Below, piece after piece: positions 17,281 to 26,229 of a stretch of 64,000 nt of DNA. Position numbers and translations under genes: made by a program. Every line of letters begins with the position of its first letter. Within the stretch, counting starts at the first letter, position 1. The stretch is from assembly GCF_004799285.1 (NCBI RefSeq), contig NZ_SSND01000004.1, forward strand, positions 186,001-250,000, in the 5' to 3' direction. The notes under the pieces are model-generated. The model saw only the letters and a program-made list of their open reading frames with translations. It was not told the DNA's origin and searched no databases. Source of the stretch: Aliigemmobacter aestuarii. Its GTDB lineage: Bacteria > Pseudomonadota > Alphaproteobacteria > Rhodobacterales > Rhodobacteraceae.

Positions 17281-18384
17281 GTGACCGCTAAAACCGGTGC
17301 CGATCGATTTGTCGAATTCGATCATGTCCAGAAAAGCTATGACGGCGAAACGCTCGTCGTGAAAGACCTGAACCTGACGATGCCAAAGGGCGAGTTCCTG
17401 ACGATGCTTGGCCCGTCGGGGTCTGGCAAGACGACCTGCCTGATGATGCTTGCCGGGTTCGAGACCGCCACCCATGGCGAAATCCGTCTGGACGGCCAGC
17501 CGATCAACATGGTGCCCCCGCACAAGCGCGGCATCGGGATGGTGTTCCAGAACTACGCGCTGTTCCCGCACATGACCGTGGGTGAAAACCTGTCTTTCCC
17601 GCTGGAAGTCCGTGGGCTTGGCAAGTCCGAACGCGAGGCCAAGATCAAGCGCGCGCTGGACATGGTCCAGATGGGAAGCTTCATCAACCGCCGCCCCGCC
17701 CAGCTTTCGGGCGGCCAGCAGCAGCGTATCGCGCTTGCCCGCGCGCTGGTGTTCGACCCCTCGCTTGTGCTGATGGACGAACCCCTTGGCGCGCTGGACA
17801 AGCAGCTGCGCGAACACATGCAGTTCGAAATCAAGCACCTGCACGAAAGTCTCGGGATCACGGTGGTTTACGTCACCCACGATCAGGGCGAGGCGCTGAC
17901 CATGTCGGATCGTGTGGCGGTGTTCAACGATGGCCGCATCCAGCAGCTTGCCCCGCCCGCCGACCTGTATGAACGGCCCGACAACAGCTTTGTCGCCCAG
18001 TTCATCGGCGAGAATAACAAGCTGCCGGGCACGGTCGAAGAAATCAGTGGTGACAAGTGCACGGTGCGTCTGGACGATGGCGAGATCATCGACGCAACCC
18101 CGGTGAACGTCAGCCAGAAGGGCCAGCGCACGCTGGTCTCGATCCGCCCCGAGCGGGTGGAGTTCAAGCCCGAGATGATGCCCGAAGGCGCCCATACCGT
18201 CGATGCGACGGTGCTGGAGGTGATCTACATGGGCGATATCCTGCGCGTGGTGCTGCGGGTCGCGGGGTCGGATGACTTCGTGATGAAGATGCGCAACACG
18301 CTTGGCCAGACACGACTGGCCGCGGGCCAGAAGATCAAGGTTGGCTGGCACCCGCAGGATGCCCGCGCGCTTGATCCGATCTGA
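17281..18384 (+). CDS. ABC transporter ATP-binding protein, polyamine (PotA) type
   Basis: The 367-residue ATPase of a periplasmic-binding-protein importer starts at GTG after GGGGAGACTGGA. It has Walker A GPSGSGKTT, Q-loop VFQNYALFPHMTVGEN, signature LSGGQQQR, Walker B VLMDEPLGALD and H-loop THDQGEAL, then a C-terminal TOBE domain from about residue 280 (VSIRPERVEFKP). PotA-like lengths and the linked substrate-binding protein and two permeases indicate putrescine/spermidine or a related cationic substrate. It is the first gene of a four-gene rightward operon. Confidence 0.9.
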   Translation: MTAKTGADRFVEFDHVQKSYDGETLVVKDLNLTMPKGEFLTMLGPSGSGKTTCLMMLAGFETATHGEIRLDGQPINMVPPHKRGIGMVFQNYALFPHMTVGENLSFPLEVRGLGKSEREAKIKRALDMVQMGSFINRRPAQLSGGQQQRIALARALVFDPSLVLMDEPLGALDKQLREHMQFEIKHLHESLGITVVYVTHDQGEALTMSDRVAVFNDGRIQQLAPPADLYERPDNSFVAQFIGENNKLPGTVEEISGDKCTVRLDDGEIIDATPVNVSQKGQRTLVSIRPERVEFKPEMMPEGAHTVDATVLEVIYMGDILRVVLRVAGSDDFVMKMRNTLGQTRLAAGQKIKVGWHPQDARALDPI

Positions 18385-18460
18385 GATCCCCTTCCGCAAG
18401 GCCGGGGTGCCGCCACGGGCGGCCAACAAGGTGAAAACCCTTCAACATGGGAGACTACGA

Positions 18461-19534
18461 ATGAAGAAAGTGCTGATCCTGTCCACTGCGCTGACGAGCG
18501 TGGCCATGGCCGCCTCGGCCGAGGAAATCTCGGTCATGTCGTGGGGCGGGGCCTATGCGACCTCGCAGATCGAAGCCTATCACAAGCCCTTCACGGCGCA
18601 GACCGGCGTGAGCGTGATCAACGTTGATGCCGACAACCCCGCCGCCCCGATCAAGGCGCAGGTCGAGGCCGGCAACGTCACCATCGACGTGGTTGACCTG
18701 GAATATGCCGACGCCGTGCGGATGTGCGACGAAGGCCTTCTGGAACCGATCGACCCGGCGATCCTTCCCGCCGGTGCCGATGGCACGCCCGCGGCCGACG
18801 ACTTCCTGCCGGGCGCCGTGGCCGAGTGCTTTGTCGCGACGATCGTGTTCTCGACGCTCTATGCCTTCGACGAGTCGAAGTTCCCGGAAAACCCGCCGAC
18901 CACCATCGCGGACTTCTTCGACACCGCGAAGTATCCGGGCAAGCGCGGCATGCGCAAGGGCGCCAAGGTGAACCTGGAAATGGCGCTGATGGCCGATGGC
19001 GTGCCTGCGGGCGAAGTCTACGCCCTGCTGGAAACCCCCGAGGGCGTCGACCGCGCATTCGCCAAGCTCGACACCATCAAGAACGACATGATCTGGTGGG
19101 AAGCCGGCGCGCAGCCTCCGCAGCTTCTGGCTGATGGTGAAGTGGTGATGACCACCGGCTACAACGGCCGCTTCTTCGCCGCCGCCGTCGCCGAAGGCAA
19201 GCCGTTCAAGCAGGTGTTCGACGGCCAGGTCTATGAATATGACGGCTATGCGATCCCGAAGGGCGCGCCGAACATGGAGCGGGCGAAGGAATTCATCGTC
19301 TTCGCGTCCCAGACCCAGCAGCTGGCCGATCAGGCCAAGTGGATCGCCTACGGTCCGGCGCGTAAGTCGTCGGGTCCGCTGGTCGGCCTCTATCAGGACG
19401 GCAAGACGGAAATGGGCCCCTTCATGCCCACCGCCGCCGCGAACCTGACCAACGCGCTGCCGTCGTCCTACGAGTTCTGGGTCGACCGTGACGCCGAGCT
19501 GAACGAACGGTTCAACGCCTGGCTGGCCCAGTAA
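18461..19534 (+). CDS. Periplasmic substrate-binding protein, PotD/F-like
   Basis: The 357-residue exported protein has a signal peptide MKKVLILSTALTSVAMAASA followed by EEISVMSWGGAYATSQ, the typical N-terminal strand of family 1 binding proteins for polyamines. Later segments fit the fold: DVVDLEYADAVRMCDEGLLEPID, KNDMIWWEAGAQPPQLLADGEVVM and AIPKGAPNMERAKEFI. The start at 18461 is chosen because it gives a clean signal peptide and follows CATGGGAGACTACGA. It delivers the ligand to the permeases encoded next. Two hairpins follow the stop codon. Confidence 0.9.
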   Translation: MKKVLILSTALTSVAMAASAEEISVMSWGGAYATSQIEAYHKPFTAQTGVSVINVDADNPAAPIKAQVEAGNVTIDVVDLEYADAVRMCDEGLLEPIDPAILPAGADGTPAADDFLPGAVAECFVATIVFSTLYAFDESKFPENPPTTIADFFDTAKYPGKRGMRKGAKVNLEMALMADGVPAGEVYALLETPEGVDRAFAKLDTIKNDMIWWEAGAQPPQLLADGEVVMTTGYNGRFFAAAVAEGKPFKQVFDGQVYEYDGYAIPKGAPNMERAKEFIVFASQTQQLADQAKWIAYGPARKSSGPLVGLYQDGKTEMGPFMPTAAANLTNALPSSYEFWVDRDAELNERFNAWLAQ

Positions 19535-19553
19535 TCGGGCCCAGGGTTGGCGC

Positions 19554-19608
19554 GGCCCCTTCGCCGGGGCCGTGCCGGGACACCGGCCGCGGGGGGATGC
19601 CCCCGCGG
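19554..19608 (+). promoter_or_regulatory. Two intercistronic hairpins after the binding-protein gene
   Basis: GGCCCC/GGGGCC (19554-19571) and a perfect 9-bp stem CCGCGGGGG/CCCCCGCGG with a GATG loop (19587-19608) lie between the binding-protein and permease genes. There is no T tract, so they more likely protect the upstream mRNA or attenuate than terminate. Confidence 0.55.
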
Positions 19609-19629
19609 CGACCAACACCGGGAACCACA

Positions 19630-20895
19630 ATGGCCGACACCACCTCCACCACCGCCGCGGCACCGCTGACCACCGCCGATGGCCGATCACTCAAGGCCGC
19701 GCTGGCCACCGCGCAATCGCGGGCCAAGCGCCGTGCCCTTTTCCTGGTGCTGCCGTTGTTCCTGTTCATCGTCATCACCTTCATCCTGCCGATCGGCCAG
19801 ATGCTGCACCGATCGGTCAAGAATGACGGGTTCTCTGCCAACATGCCGGCGATTTCGGCATGGTTCGCCGAAAACCCCGCGGGCACCGAGCCTGACGAAG
19901 CCGCCTATGCCGCGCTGGCTGCCGATCTTCAGGCGGCGTCTGCGGCCAAGACGATCGGTGTGGTCGGCACACGGGTCAATTACGACATGCCGGGCACGCG
20001 GTCGCTGTTTACCTCGTCTGCGCGGAAGTCGAAGGATTTCGTGGCGCCGTTCAAGGAATCGCTTCTGGCTGCGGATGCGAAATGGGGCGACCCGGCGCTG
20101 TGGGGCGTGATGCGCCAGGTGTCGAAAACCTATTCCGGCAACTTCTTTCTCGCCGCCGTCGACCTGGCGCGGGATGCCGACGGCAAGATCATCCGTGCCC
20201 CCGAGGACCGCCGCATCTATGTGTCGCTGTTCGTGCGCACCTTCTTCATGGCCGGCCTGATCACCGGCATCTGCCTGCTGATCGCCTTCCCGGTCGCGCA
20301 TCTTCTGGCCACGCTGCCGCTGCGCTATTCCAACCTTCTGATGATCCTGGTCCTGCTGCCCTTCTGGACCTCGCTTCTGGTGCGCACGACCAGTTGGATC
20401 GTGCTTTTGCAGACGCAGGGCGTGATCAACAACTCGCTGGTCGCTGGCGGCCTTCTGAGCGAGGAGAACCGGATCCAGATGATCTATAACCAGACCGGGA
20501 CGATCATCGCGATGACGCATATCCTGTTGCCGTTCATGATCCTGCCGCTTTATTCGGTGATGCGGCCGATCCCGCCCTCTTATGTGCGCGCGGCGCGCAG
20601 CCTGGGTGCGACAAGCTGGACGGCCTTCCGCCGCATCTATCTGCCCCAGACCCTGCCGGGGATCGGCGCCGGTGCGCTTCTGGTCTTCATTCTGGCGGTC
20701 GGTTACTACATCACGCCCGCCCTTGTCGGCGGCGCCTCGGGGCAGCTGATCTCGAACCTGATCGCCTTCCACATGCAGGACAGCCTGAACTGGTCGCTTG
20801 CCGCGGCGCTTGCGGCCATCCTGCTGGGCGCGGTCTTGATCCTCTACTGGCTCTACGACCGTCTGGTCGGCATCGACAACCTGAAGCTGGGGTAA
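19630..20895 (+). CDS. ABC transporter permease, PotB-like
   Basis: This 421-residue inner-membrane permease has a long N-terminal part: a first membrane helix (RRALFLVLPLFLFIVITFILPIGQML) and then a periplasmic loop of about 130 residues before the core helices. The EAA loop that contacts the ATPase is visible as YVRAARSLGATSWTAFRRIYLPQTLPGI. The start at 19630 (MADTTSTT) is preferred over 19597, which lies inside the intercistronic hairpin. The large periplasmic loop is longer than in E. coli PotB but common in related alphaproteobacterial operons. The operon is ATPase, binding protein, then two permeases. Confidence 0.9.
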   Translation: MADTTSTTAAAPLTTADGRSLKAALATAQSRAKRRALFLVLPLFLFIVITFILPIGQMLHRSVKNDGFSANMPAISAWFAENPAGTEPDEAAYAALAADLQAASAAKTIGVVGTRVNYDMPGTRSLFTSSARKSKDFVAPFKESLLAADAKWGDPALWGVMRQVSKTYSGNFFLAAVDLARDADGKIIRAPEDRRIYVSLFVRTFFMAGLITGICLLIAFPVAHLLATLPLRYSNLLMILVLLPFWTSLLVRTTSWIVLLQTQGVINNSLVAGGLLSEENRIQMIYNQTGTIIAMTHILLPFMILPLYSVMRPIPPSYVRAARSLGATSWTAFRRIYLPQTLPGIGAGALLVFILAVGYYITPALVGGASGQLISNLIAFHMQDSLNWSLAAALAAILLGAVLILYWLYDRLVGIDNLKLG

Positions 20896-20901
20896 GCAGA
20901 C

Positions 20902-21813
20902 ATGGCCCTTCCCGTCTATGCAAGCCCGCTGGAGCGTATCTGGCACTACACCTATCTGGTGATCTGCGCGCTGATCTTCCTGTTCCTGATCGCGCCGATC
21001 CTGATCGTGATCCCGCTCAGCTTCAACGCCGAGCCCTATTTCACCTTTACCGAAAAGATGCTGACCTTCGATCCGACGGGATACAGCATGCGGTGGTATG
21101 ATCTGCTGCTGACCTTCGGGATGCAGAACCCCGATGCGGTGCGCGACGGGGCCTGGTGGGCCGACGCCTGGAACAACGCGGCCTGGATCCGCGCGGCGAA
21201 GAACTCGATCATCATCGGGGCCTTCTCGACGCTGGTTGCCACGGTTCTCGGCACGCTTGCCGCCCTTGGCCTGAGCCGCCCGGAAATGCCCTTGCGCCGT
21301 CCGATCATGGCGGTGCTGATCTCGCCCATGATCGTGCCGATCATCATCACGGCGACGGGCCTGTTCTTCTTCTACTCGGCGACCGGTCTCAGCGGCACCT
21401 ATGTGGGCATCGTTCTGGCCCATGCCACGCTGGGAATTCCCTTTGTCATCATCACGGTGACGGCGACCCTGGTGGGCTTTGACCATTCGCTGACCCGCGC
21501 CGCGGCAAGCCTTGGTGCGTCGCCCTCGACCACCTTCTTCAAGGTGATCATGCCGCTCATCCTGCCGGGGGTCATCTCGGGCGCTCTCTTTGCCTTCGTC
21601 ACCTCGTTCGACGAGGTGGTCGTCGTGCTGTTTGTCGCGGCCCATGACCAGCAGACGATCCCGCGGCAGATGTGGAACGGCATCCGCGAACAGATCAGCC
21701 CTGCGATCCTGTCGGTGGCGACGATCCTGGTGATCATCTCGATCGCGCTTCTGGCCACGGTCGAACTGCTGCGCCGCCGGTCCGAACGGCTGCGCGGCGT
21801 CACCCCGCGCTGA
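20902..21813 (+). CDS. ABC transporter permease, PotC-like
   Basis: The second permease has 303 residues and six predicted membrane helices, the first being IWHYTYLVICALIFLFLIAPILIVIPLSF. The EAA motif is seen as LTRAAASLGASPSTTFFKVIMPLILPGVISG. It follows the first permease after six bases and ends the operon at a double hairpin terminator. Together with the other three products it should import a polyamine-like cation. Confidence 0.9.
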   Translation: MALPVYASPLERIWHYTYLVICALIFLFLIAPILIVIPLSFNAEPYFTFTEKMLTFDPTGYSMRWYDLLLTFGMQNPDAVRDGAWWADAWNNAAWIRAAKNSIIIGAFSTLVATVLGTLAALGLSRPEMPLRRPIMAVLISPMIVPIIITATGLFFFYSATGLSGTYVGIVLAHATLGIPFVIITVTATLVGFDHSLTRAAASLGASPSTTFFKVIMPLILPGVISGALFAFVTSFDEVVVVLFVAAHDQQTIPRQMWNGIREQISPAILSVATILVIISIALLATVELLRRRSERLRGVTPR

Positions 21814-21816
21814 GCT

Positions 21817-21867
21817 GATTTTTCTGCGAAAAATCGACAGGACCCCTTTTTCGACGAAAAAGGGGTC
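21817..21867. terminator. Double terminator between convergent operons
   Basis: Two hairpins follow each other: GATTTTT/AAAAATC (21817-21835) and GACCCCTTTTT/AAAAAGGGGTC (21841-21867), a perfect 11-bp stem flanked by A/T runs on both strands. The second can stop transcription from either side. Confidence 0.85.
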
Positions 21868-21872
21868 TTTCC

Positions 21873-22811
21873 TTATGGCAGCAGGTGCAACCAGCCCCAG
21901 GCCGTCAGGATCGTGGCCCCGGTGCCGATCAGGACCGCCGAGGCGACGACCCGTTTTCCGACGCCATACATATGGGCAAAGAGATAGGCGTTTACCCCCG
22001 GTGCCATCGCCCCCGTGATCACCGCCGACCGCAGCTGATCGGTCGTCAGCCCAAGGACATGTGCGCCCAGTCCGTAGGTGATCGCGGGATGCACCACAAG
22101 AGACGCGGCAACCACCCAGGCAATCGCCTTGGCATCGCCCTCCGGGCGATAGCGATAGAGCACACCGCCAAGCCCGAACAGCGCCGCGGGAAGGGCCGCG
22201 CGGATCATCAGGTCAAGCGCGCTCTGGACGACTTCGGGCACGGTGAGACCGGACAGGTTCACGAAGAACCCGAGCGCGATACCGATGACCAGCGGTTGCA
22301 GCAGGATCGCGCGCAGCACCTGCATCGCAAGCACCGCGCCGCCGATGTTCTGGCCCCGGCTGCGGGCCAGTTCCATGGCCAGGATGCCGGTGGCGTAAAG
22401 CAGGGGCGAATGGATCGAGATGATCGCATAGTTCGCGGCAAGCGCGTCGGAACCGTAGGCGCGTTCGGTGATCGGCAGGCCCAGAAGCAGTGAGTTCGAG
22501 AACATGCAGGCGAAGCCGAAGGCGACACTGTCGGTCAGGGGCCGCCCGAACAGGAAGCGTCCGCCCAGAAAGCCAAGCGCGAAGCCCGCGAAGGCCCCGG
22601 CGTAGAAGCTGACAAAGAGCGAGATGTCGAGCGTCTCGGACAGGTCGAGCCGTGCGATGGAGTTGAACAGGAGGCAAGGGATGGCAAAGGTCTGGGCAAA
22701 GCGCATCAGCCCGTCGACCGCGCTTTCAGAGAACTTCCCCGCCCGCGCGGCCACCCATCCGAAGCCGATCACCAGAAAGACCGGCAGGATGACGTTCAGA
22801 AGCGCGCTCAT
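21873..22811 (-). CDS. AEC (auxin efflux carrier) family transporter
   Basis: This 312-residue membrane protein has about ten hydrophobic segments in two inverted halves. It begins MSALLNVILPVFLVIGFGWVAARAG, the usual AEC N-terminus, with SVAFGFACMFSNSLLLGLPI and a C-terminal ITGAMAPGVNAYLFAHMYGVGKRVV repeat. AEC proteins move malate, malonate or other organic acids; the substrate here is unknown. It is the last gene of a leftward operon and overlaps the upstream MBL gene by ATGA. Confidence 0.9.
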   Translation of the reverse strand: MSALLNVILPVFLVIGFGWVAARAGKFSESAVDGLMRFAQTFAIPCLLFNSIARLDLSETLDISLFVSFYAGAFAGFALGFLGGRFLFGRPLTDSVAFGFACMFSNSLLLGLPITERAYGSDALAANYAIISIHSPLLYATGILAMELARSRGQNIGGAVLAMQVLRAILLQPLVIGIALGFFVNLSGLTVPEVVQSALDLMIRAALPAALFGLGGVLYRYRPEGDAKAIAWVVAASLVVHPAITYGLGAHVLGLTTDQLRSAVITGAMAPGVNAYLFAHMYGVGKRVVASAVLIGTGATILTAWGWLHLLP

Positions 22812-23614
22812 TCCTGCGCGGCCGGGACGGTTAGGGTGATCTGCATCCCGTCAAAGGCGGGGCGGACATGCGGCGGCAGTTCGGCTTCGAGCGTGGCGTA
22901 GTCCAGATCCAGATGCATGTTCGTCAGCACCGCGCGCGCGGGCCGGGCGCGGGCGATCCATTTCAGCGCAAGGTCAAGGTGGGCATGGGTCGGATGCGGT
23001 TTGCGGCGCAGGGCGTCCACCACGAAGACCTCAAGCCCCTCCAGCACGGGCCAGCTTTCGGCGGGGATTTCCACTGCGTCGGGCAGATAGGCCAACCCCC
23101 CGATCCGGAAGCCGAGCGCATCCATCGACCCGTGTTCGGCGAGGAACGGGTGCAGCCGGACCGGACCGCCCTCGCCCTCGATCACGAAGGGGCCGTCGAT
23201 CGTGTTGATCTCGAGGATCGGAGGATAGGGCGACCCGGCAGGCTGGATGAAGGCGTAACCGAACCGGTTCAGCAGACTTTCCTGTGTCGGGCCATCGGCC
23301 CAGACCGGCAGCCGGCGCCGCAGGTTGAAGACGATCTGGCGCAGGTCATCGATCCCGTGCATGTGGTCGGCATGGGAATGGGTATAGACCACCGCATCCA
23401 GCGTTCCCACGCCCGCATCCAGCAGCTGGTCGCGCATGTCGGGCGAGGTGTCGATCAGAACGCGGGTCATGCCCGCCTCGCCGATCTGTTCCACCAGAAG
23501 CGAACAGCGGCGGCGGCGGTTCTTCGGGTTCGTCGGGTCGCAATCGCCCCAGTCGCCGCCGAGGCGGGGCACACCGCCGGAAGACCCGCAGCCGAGGATC
23601 GTGAAGCGCAGCAT
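22808..23614 (-). CDS. MBL-fold metallohydrolase (PhnP/phosphodiesterase-like)
   Basis: This 268-residue metallo-beta-lactamase-fold hydrolase starts MLRFTILGCGSSGGVPRLGGDWGDCDPTN, the signature of the PhnP-like phosphodiesterase group. Metal ligands appear in VYTHSHADHMHGID and in NMHLDLDYATLE near the C-terminus; HPFLAEHGSMDALGFRIG holds a further His. A cyclic phosphodiester substrate is likely by family, but no phn genes are nearby. It overlaps the tatD-family gene by one base and the AEC gene by four, so it is translated as part of that operon. Confidence 0.88.
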   Translation of the reverse strand: MLRFTILGCGSSGGVPRLGGDWGDCDPTNPKNRRRRCSLLVEQIGEAGMTRVLIDTSPDMRDQLLDAGVGTLDAVVYTHSHADHMHGIDDLRQIVFNLRRRLPVWADGPTQESLLNRFGYAFIQPAGSPYPPILEINTIDGPFVIEGEGGPVRLHPFLAEHGSMDALGFRIGGLAYLPDAVEIPAESWPVLEGLEVFVVDALRRKPHPTHAHLDLALKWIARARPARAVLTNMHLDLDYATLEAELPPHVRPAFDGMQITLTVPAAQE

Positions 23615-24426
23615 CAGGCGGCCTTTGCGGCGGGGGGCGCCTTGCGGAACAGGCGGTCGAAATTGGCGCTGGTCGTGCGGGCGAAGTCGTCCAGCGACAG
23701 GCCGAACAGATCGGCCCCCACTTTCGCGGTCAGGGCGGTGTAGGCCGGTTCGTTCCGTCGCCCGCGATGTGGCGGGGGGGCCAGATAGGGGCTGTCGGTT
23801 TCCAGAAGGATCCGGTCCAGCGGGGCGGCGGCGAAGATGTCGCGCAACTCCCGGCTTTTCGGGAAGGCGGCGATCCCTGACATCGACAGGTAGAATCCCA
23901 GGTCCAGCGCCGCACGGGCCAGACCCGCGCCCGAGGAAAAGCAGTGCATGACGCAGTCATAGGGGCGGGCGCGATAGCCTTCGGTCAGGATCGCGGCCAT
24001 GTCCTCGTCGGCGGCGCGGGCGTGGATGATCAGCGGCAGGCCGGTTTCCTGCGCGGCCTCGATGTGCAGCCGGAGCGAGACTTTCTGCGCCTCGGCGCTT
24101 TCGGCGGTATAGTGATAATCAAGCCCGCTTTCCCCGATCCCCACCATCTTCGGGTGGCGCGCGGCGGCGACCAGTTCGTCGACCGTGATCATCGGCTCCT
24201 CGGCCACGCTCATCGGGTGGATGCCGAAGGCAAAGCTCACGCCGTCATGCGCCTCGGCGATTGCCCGGACCCGGTCGAGGTTCTTCCGCCGGGTGCAGAT
24301 GGTGACCATCCGCGTCACCCCTGCCGCGCGGGCGCGGTCGATGATCTGGTCCAGTTCCCCGTCGAAATCGGGAAAGTCGAGGTGGCAATGGCTGTCGACG
24401 ATCTGGGGCGGGTGGTCTGCGGGCAT
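23614..24426 (-). CDS. TatD-family metal-dependent hydrolase (YcfH type)
   Basis: This 270-residue TIM-barrel nuclease/hydrolase has IVDSHCHLDFPDF with the first metal His pair, GIGESGLDYHY with the bridging Glu, PLIIHARAADEDM and MHCFSSGAG further on, and LLETDSPYLAPPPHRGRRNEPAY with the last Asp. In many bacteria this gene follows holB, as here. TatD proteins act as 3'-5' DNA exonucleases or D-Tyr-tRNA-type hydrolases; the exact substrate is unsettled. Confidence 0.93.
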   Translation of the reverse strand: MPADHPPQIVDSHCHLDFPDFDGELDQIIDRARAAGVTRMVTICTRRKNLDRVRAIAEAHDGVSFAFGIHPMSVAEEPMITVDELVAAARHPKMVGIGESGLDYHYTAESAEAQKVSLRLHIEAAQETGLPLIIHARAADEDMAAILTEGYRARPYDCVMHCFSSGAGLARAALDLGFYLSMSGIAAFPKSRELRDIFAAAPLDRILLETDSPYLAPPPHRGRRNEPAYTALTAKVGADLFGLSLDDFARTTSANFDRLFRKAPPAAKAA

Positions 24427-24451
24427 GGCGCTGTCCGGGTGTTGTCCGGGG

Positions 24452-25582
24452 TCATCCGGAGGCGAGCGTGCCCGCCGTCTCTTCTGTCTTCAGGACCATA
24501 TCCATGAGAAGCGCGGCAGGGTCAAGGTTGACCGCCCGCCCGCGTCGCGCCCGCGCGCCAAGGCCCTGCGCCAGATCGGCCCAGTGGCGGGCCGTTCGCG
24601 GATCGGGCGACAGGCGCGCGATCACCTCGGCCTCGCCGTCCACGGCGGGGTAGGGGGCGTGCCCGATGGTCCCTGCACGGGCCAGACGCGCAAGGAACAG
24701 GTCGATCAGCGTCAGGATCAGGTCGAACGACTGGTCCGCCCCCCGCGCAGCGCCGATTTCGGCAAGGGCCAGCGCCCGCCCGCGATCGAGCTGCGGCAGC
24801 GTGGCGAACAGCCCGACAATCCCCTGGTACAGCTTCAGCCCGTCGAGGTTCAGGATACGCAGCGCCTCGCCCACCGACCCGCCCGCAAGTTCGGCCAGGG
24901 CCCGCGGGTCATCGGGCGCCGATCCGGCAGCGGACAGGGCGGCGGCCATGTCATCGGGCGACAGGGGGTGCAGACGCAATTCGCGGCAGCGCGATCGGAT
25001 CGTCGGCAGCAACGAAAACGGCTGATGGCTGACCAGAAGGAAGGTGACGCCCGCAGGCGGTTCCTCAAGCAGTTTCAGAAGCGCGTTCGCGGCCGAGGGG
25101 TTCATGTCGTCGGCGGCGTCCACGATGGCCACGCGCCGCCCGCCATCGGCGGCCGAAAGCGAAAAGAACGCCTTCATCTCGCGCACTTCCTTGACGAGAA
25201 TGTTCTGCGCCGGGGCCTTTTCGGTTTCGTTCAGGCCGCGGCGCAGCAGGTAAAGCCGCGGGTCCGACAGGCTGGCCAGACGACGCGCGACCGGATGATC
25301 GGGCGCGATTTCCAGCGACACGGGCGGAGCGGGCGCGAACATGCCGCCGTCATCCTCGGGCGTGGCCAGAAGGAAACGCGCGATCTTCCAGGCCAGCGTC
25401 GCCTTGCCCACGCCCCGCGGCCCCGTGATCAGCCAGGCATGATGCAGGCGTCCCGCGTTGAAGGCATCGAGAAAGCGATGCTGCGCCTCGGAATGGCCGA
25501 ACAGCTGCGCGGTTTCGCGCGGGTGCGGCGCGCCCTCGACCCGGTCGGGTTCGGGAAAATCATTCAGGACGACCGAGGGCAT
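24452..25582 (-). CDS. holB: DNA polymerase III delta' subunit
   Basis: The 376-residue clamp-loader subunit is of the AAA+ type. It begins with FGHSEAQHRFLDAFNAGRLHHAWLITGPRGVGKATLAWKIA holding the P-loop, and continues with VAIVDAADDMNPSAANALLKLLEEPP as Walker B region and a sensor segment SHQPFSLLPTIRSRCRELRL. The delta' subunit opens the beta clamp with delta and gamma/tau. It sits between tmk and tatD, the usual bacterial order. The tmk stop codon lies five bases upstream. Confidence 0.95.
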   Translation of the reverse strand: MPSVVLNDFPEPDRVEGAPHPRETAQLFGHSEAQHRFLDAFNAGRLHHAWLITGPRGVGKATLAWKIARFLLATPEDDGGMFAPAPPVSLEIAPDHPVARRLASLSDPRLYLLRRGLNETEKAPAQNILVKEVREMKAFFSLSAADGGRRVAIVDAADDMNPSAANALLKLLEEPPAGVTFLLVSHQPFSLLPTIRSRCRELRLHPLSPDDMAAALSAAGSAPDDPRALAELAGGSVGEALRILNLDGLKLYQGIVGLFATLPQLDRGRALALAEIGAARGADQSFDLILTLIDLFLARLARAGTIGHAPYPAVDGEAEVIARLSPDPRTARHWADLAQGLGARARRGRAVNLDPAALLMDMVLKTEETAGTLASG

Positions 25583-25587
25583 CGCGG

Positions 25588-26211
25588 TCAGACCCCGCGG
25601 CGCGCGCGAAGCGTGCTGCGCACGTCGGCGGCGACGTCCTGGGGCGCGCGCCCCCCGTCGATCACGGCGAAGCGGTCCGGGTGGACGCCCGCAAGGTCAA
25701 GGAAGGCGCTGCGCATCCGCACCTGCATGTCCTGCCCCATGTCCTCGAAGCGAAGTTCGCTTCCCGCCCGTGCCACTGCGCGCGACAGGCCTACGGCCGG
25801 GTCGATGTCGATCAGCAGGGTCAGGTCAGGCTCGGTGCCGATCATGCGGGCGTGCAGGTCATCGACCATGCCGCGCAGGTCGCCCCGCGTCATGCCCTGA
25901 TAGATGCGCGTGCTGTCGGCGAAACGGTCGGTGATCACGATCGCTCCCCGGTCAAGCGCGGGGCGGATGGTCTTTTCCAGATGGTCGCGCCGGGCGGCGG
26001 TGAACAGAAGGATTTCGGTTTCCGGCGACCAGCGATCGACCGCGCCTTCAAGAACAAGGCGGCGGATCTCCTCGGCGCCGGGGCTGCCGCCGGGTTCGCG
26101 GGTCAGCACCACGTCGTGCCCTTCGGCGCGCAGGGCTTCGGCCAGAAGGCGGGCCTGGGTGCTTTTCCCCGAACCGTCTATCCCTTCAAAGCTGATGAAC
26201 GTGCCCTGCAC
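25588..26211 (-). CDS. tmk: Thymidylate kinase
   Basis: Tmk phosphorylates dTMP to dTDP in the cytoplasm. The 207-residue protein has the P-loop FEGIDGSGKSTQARLLAE at residues 8-25, the TREPGGSPGAEEIR substrate segment, a DRFADSTRIYQG motif with the DR(Y/F) signature, and LTLLIDIDPAVGLSRA. It lies five bases upstream of holB, and the pair is commonly conserved. The product is certain. Confidence 0.97.
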   Translation of the reverse strand: MQGTFISFEGIDGSGKSTQARLLAEALRAEGHDVVLTREPGGSPGAEEIRRLVLEGAVDRWSPETEILLFTAARRDHLEKTIRPALDRGAIVITDRFADSTRIYQGMTRGDLRGMVDDLHARMIGTEPDLTLLIDIDPAVGLSRAVARAGSELRFEDMGQDMQVRMRSAFLDLAGVHPDRFAVIDGGRAPQDVAADVRSTLRARRGV

Positions 26212-26229
26212 CCGGTCCGGTCCCGGCGT

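Noticed and set aside
19687-21645. 652-residue minus-strand open frame
   Set aside because: Antisense to both ABC permease genes; its composition is typical of a shadow frame.
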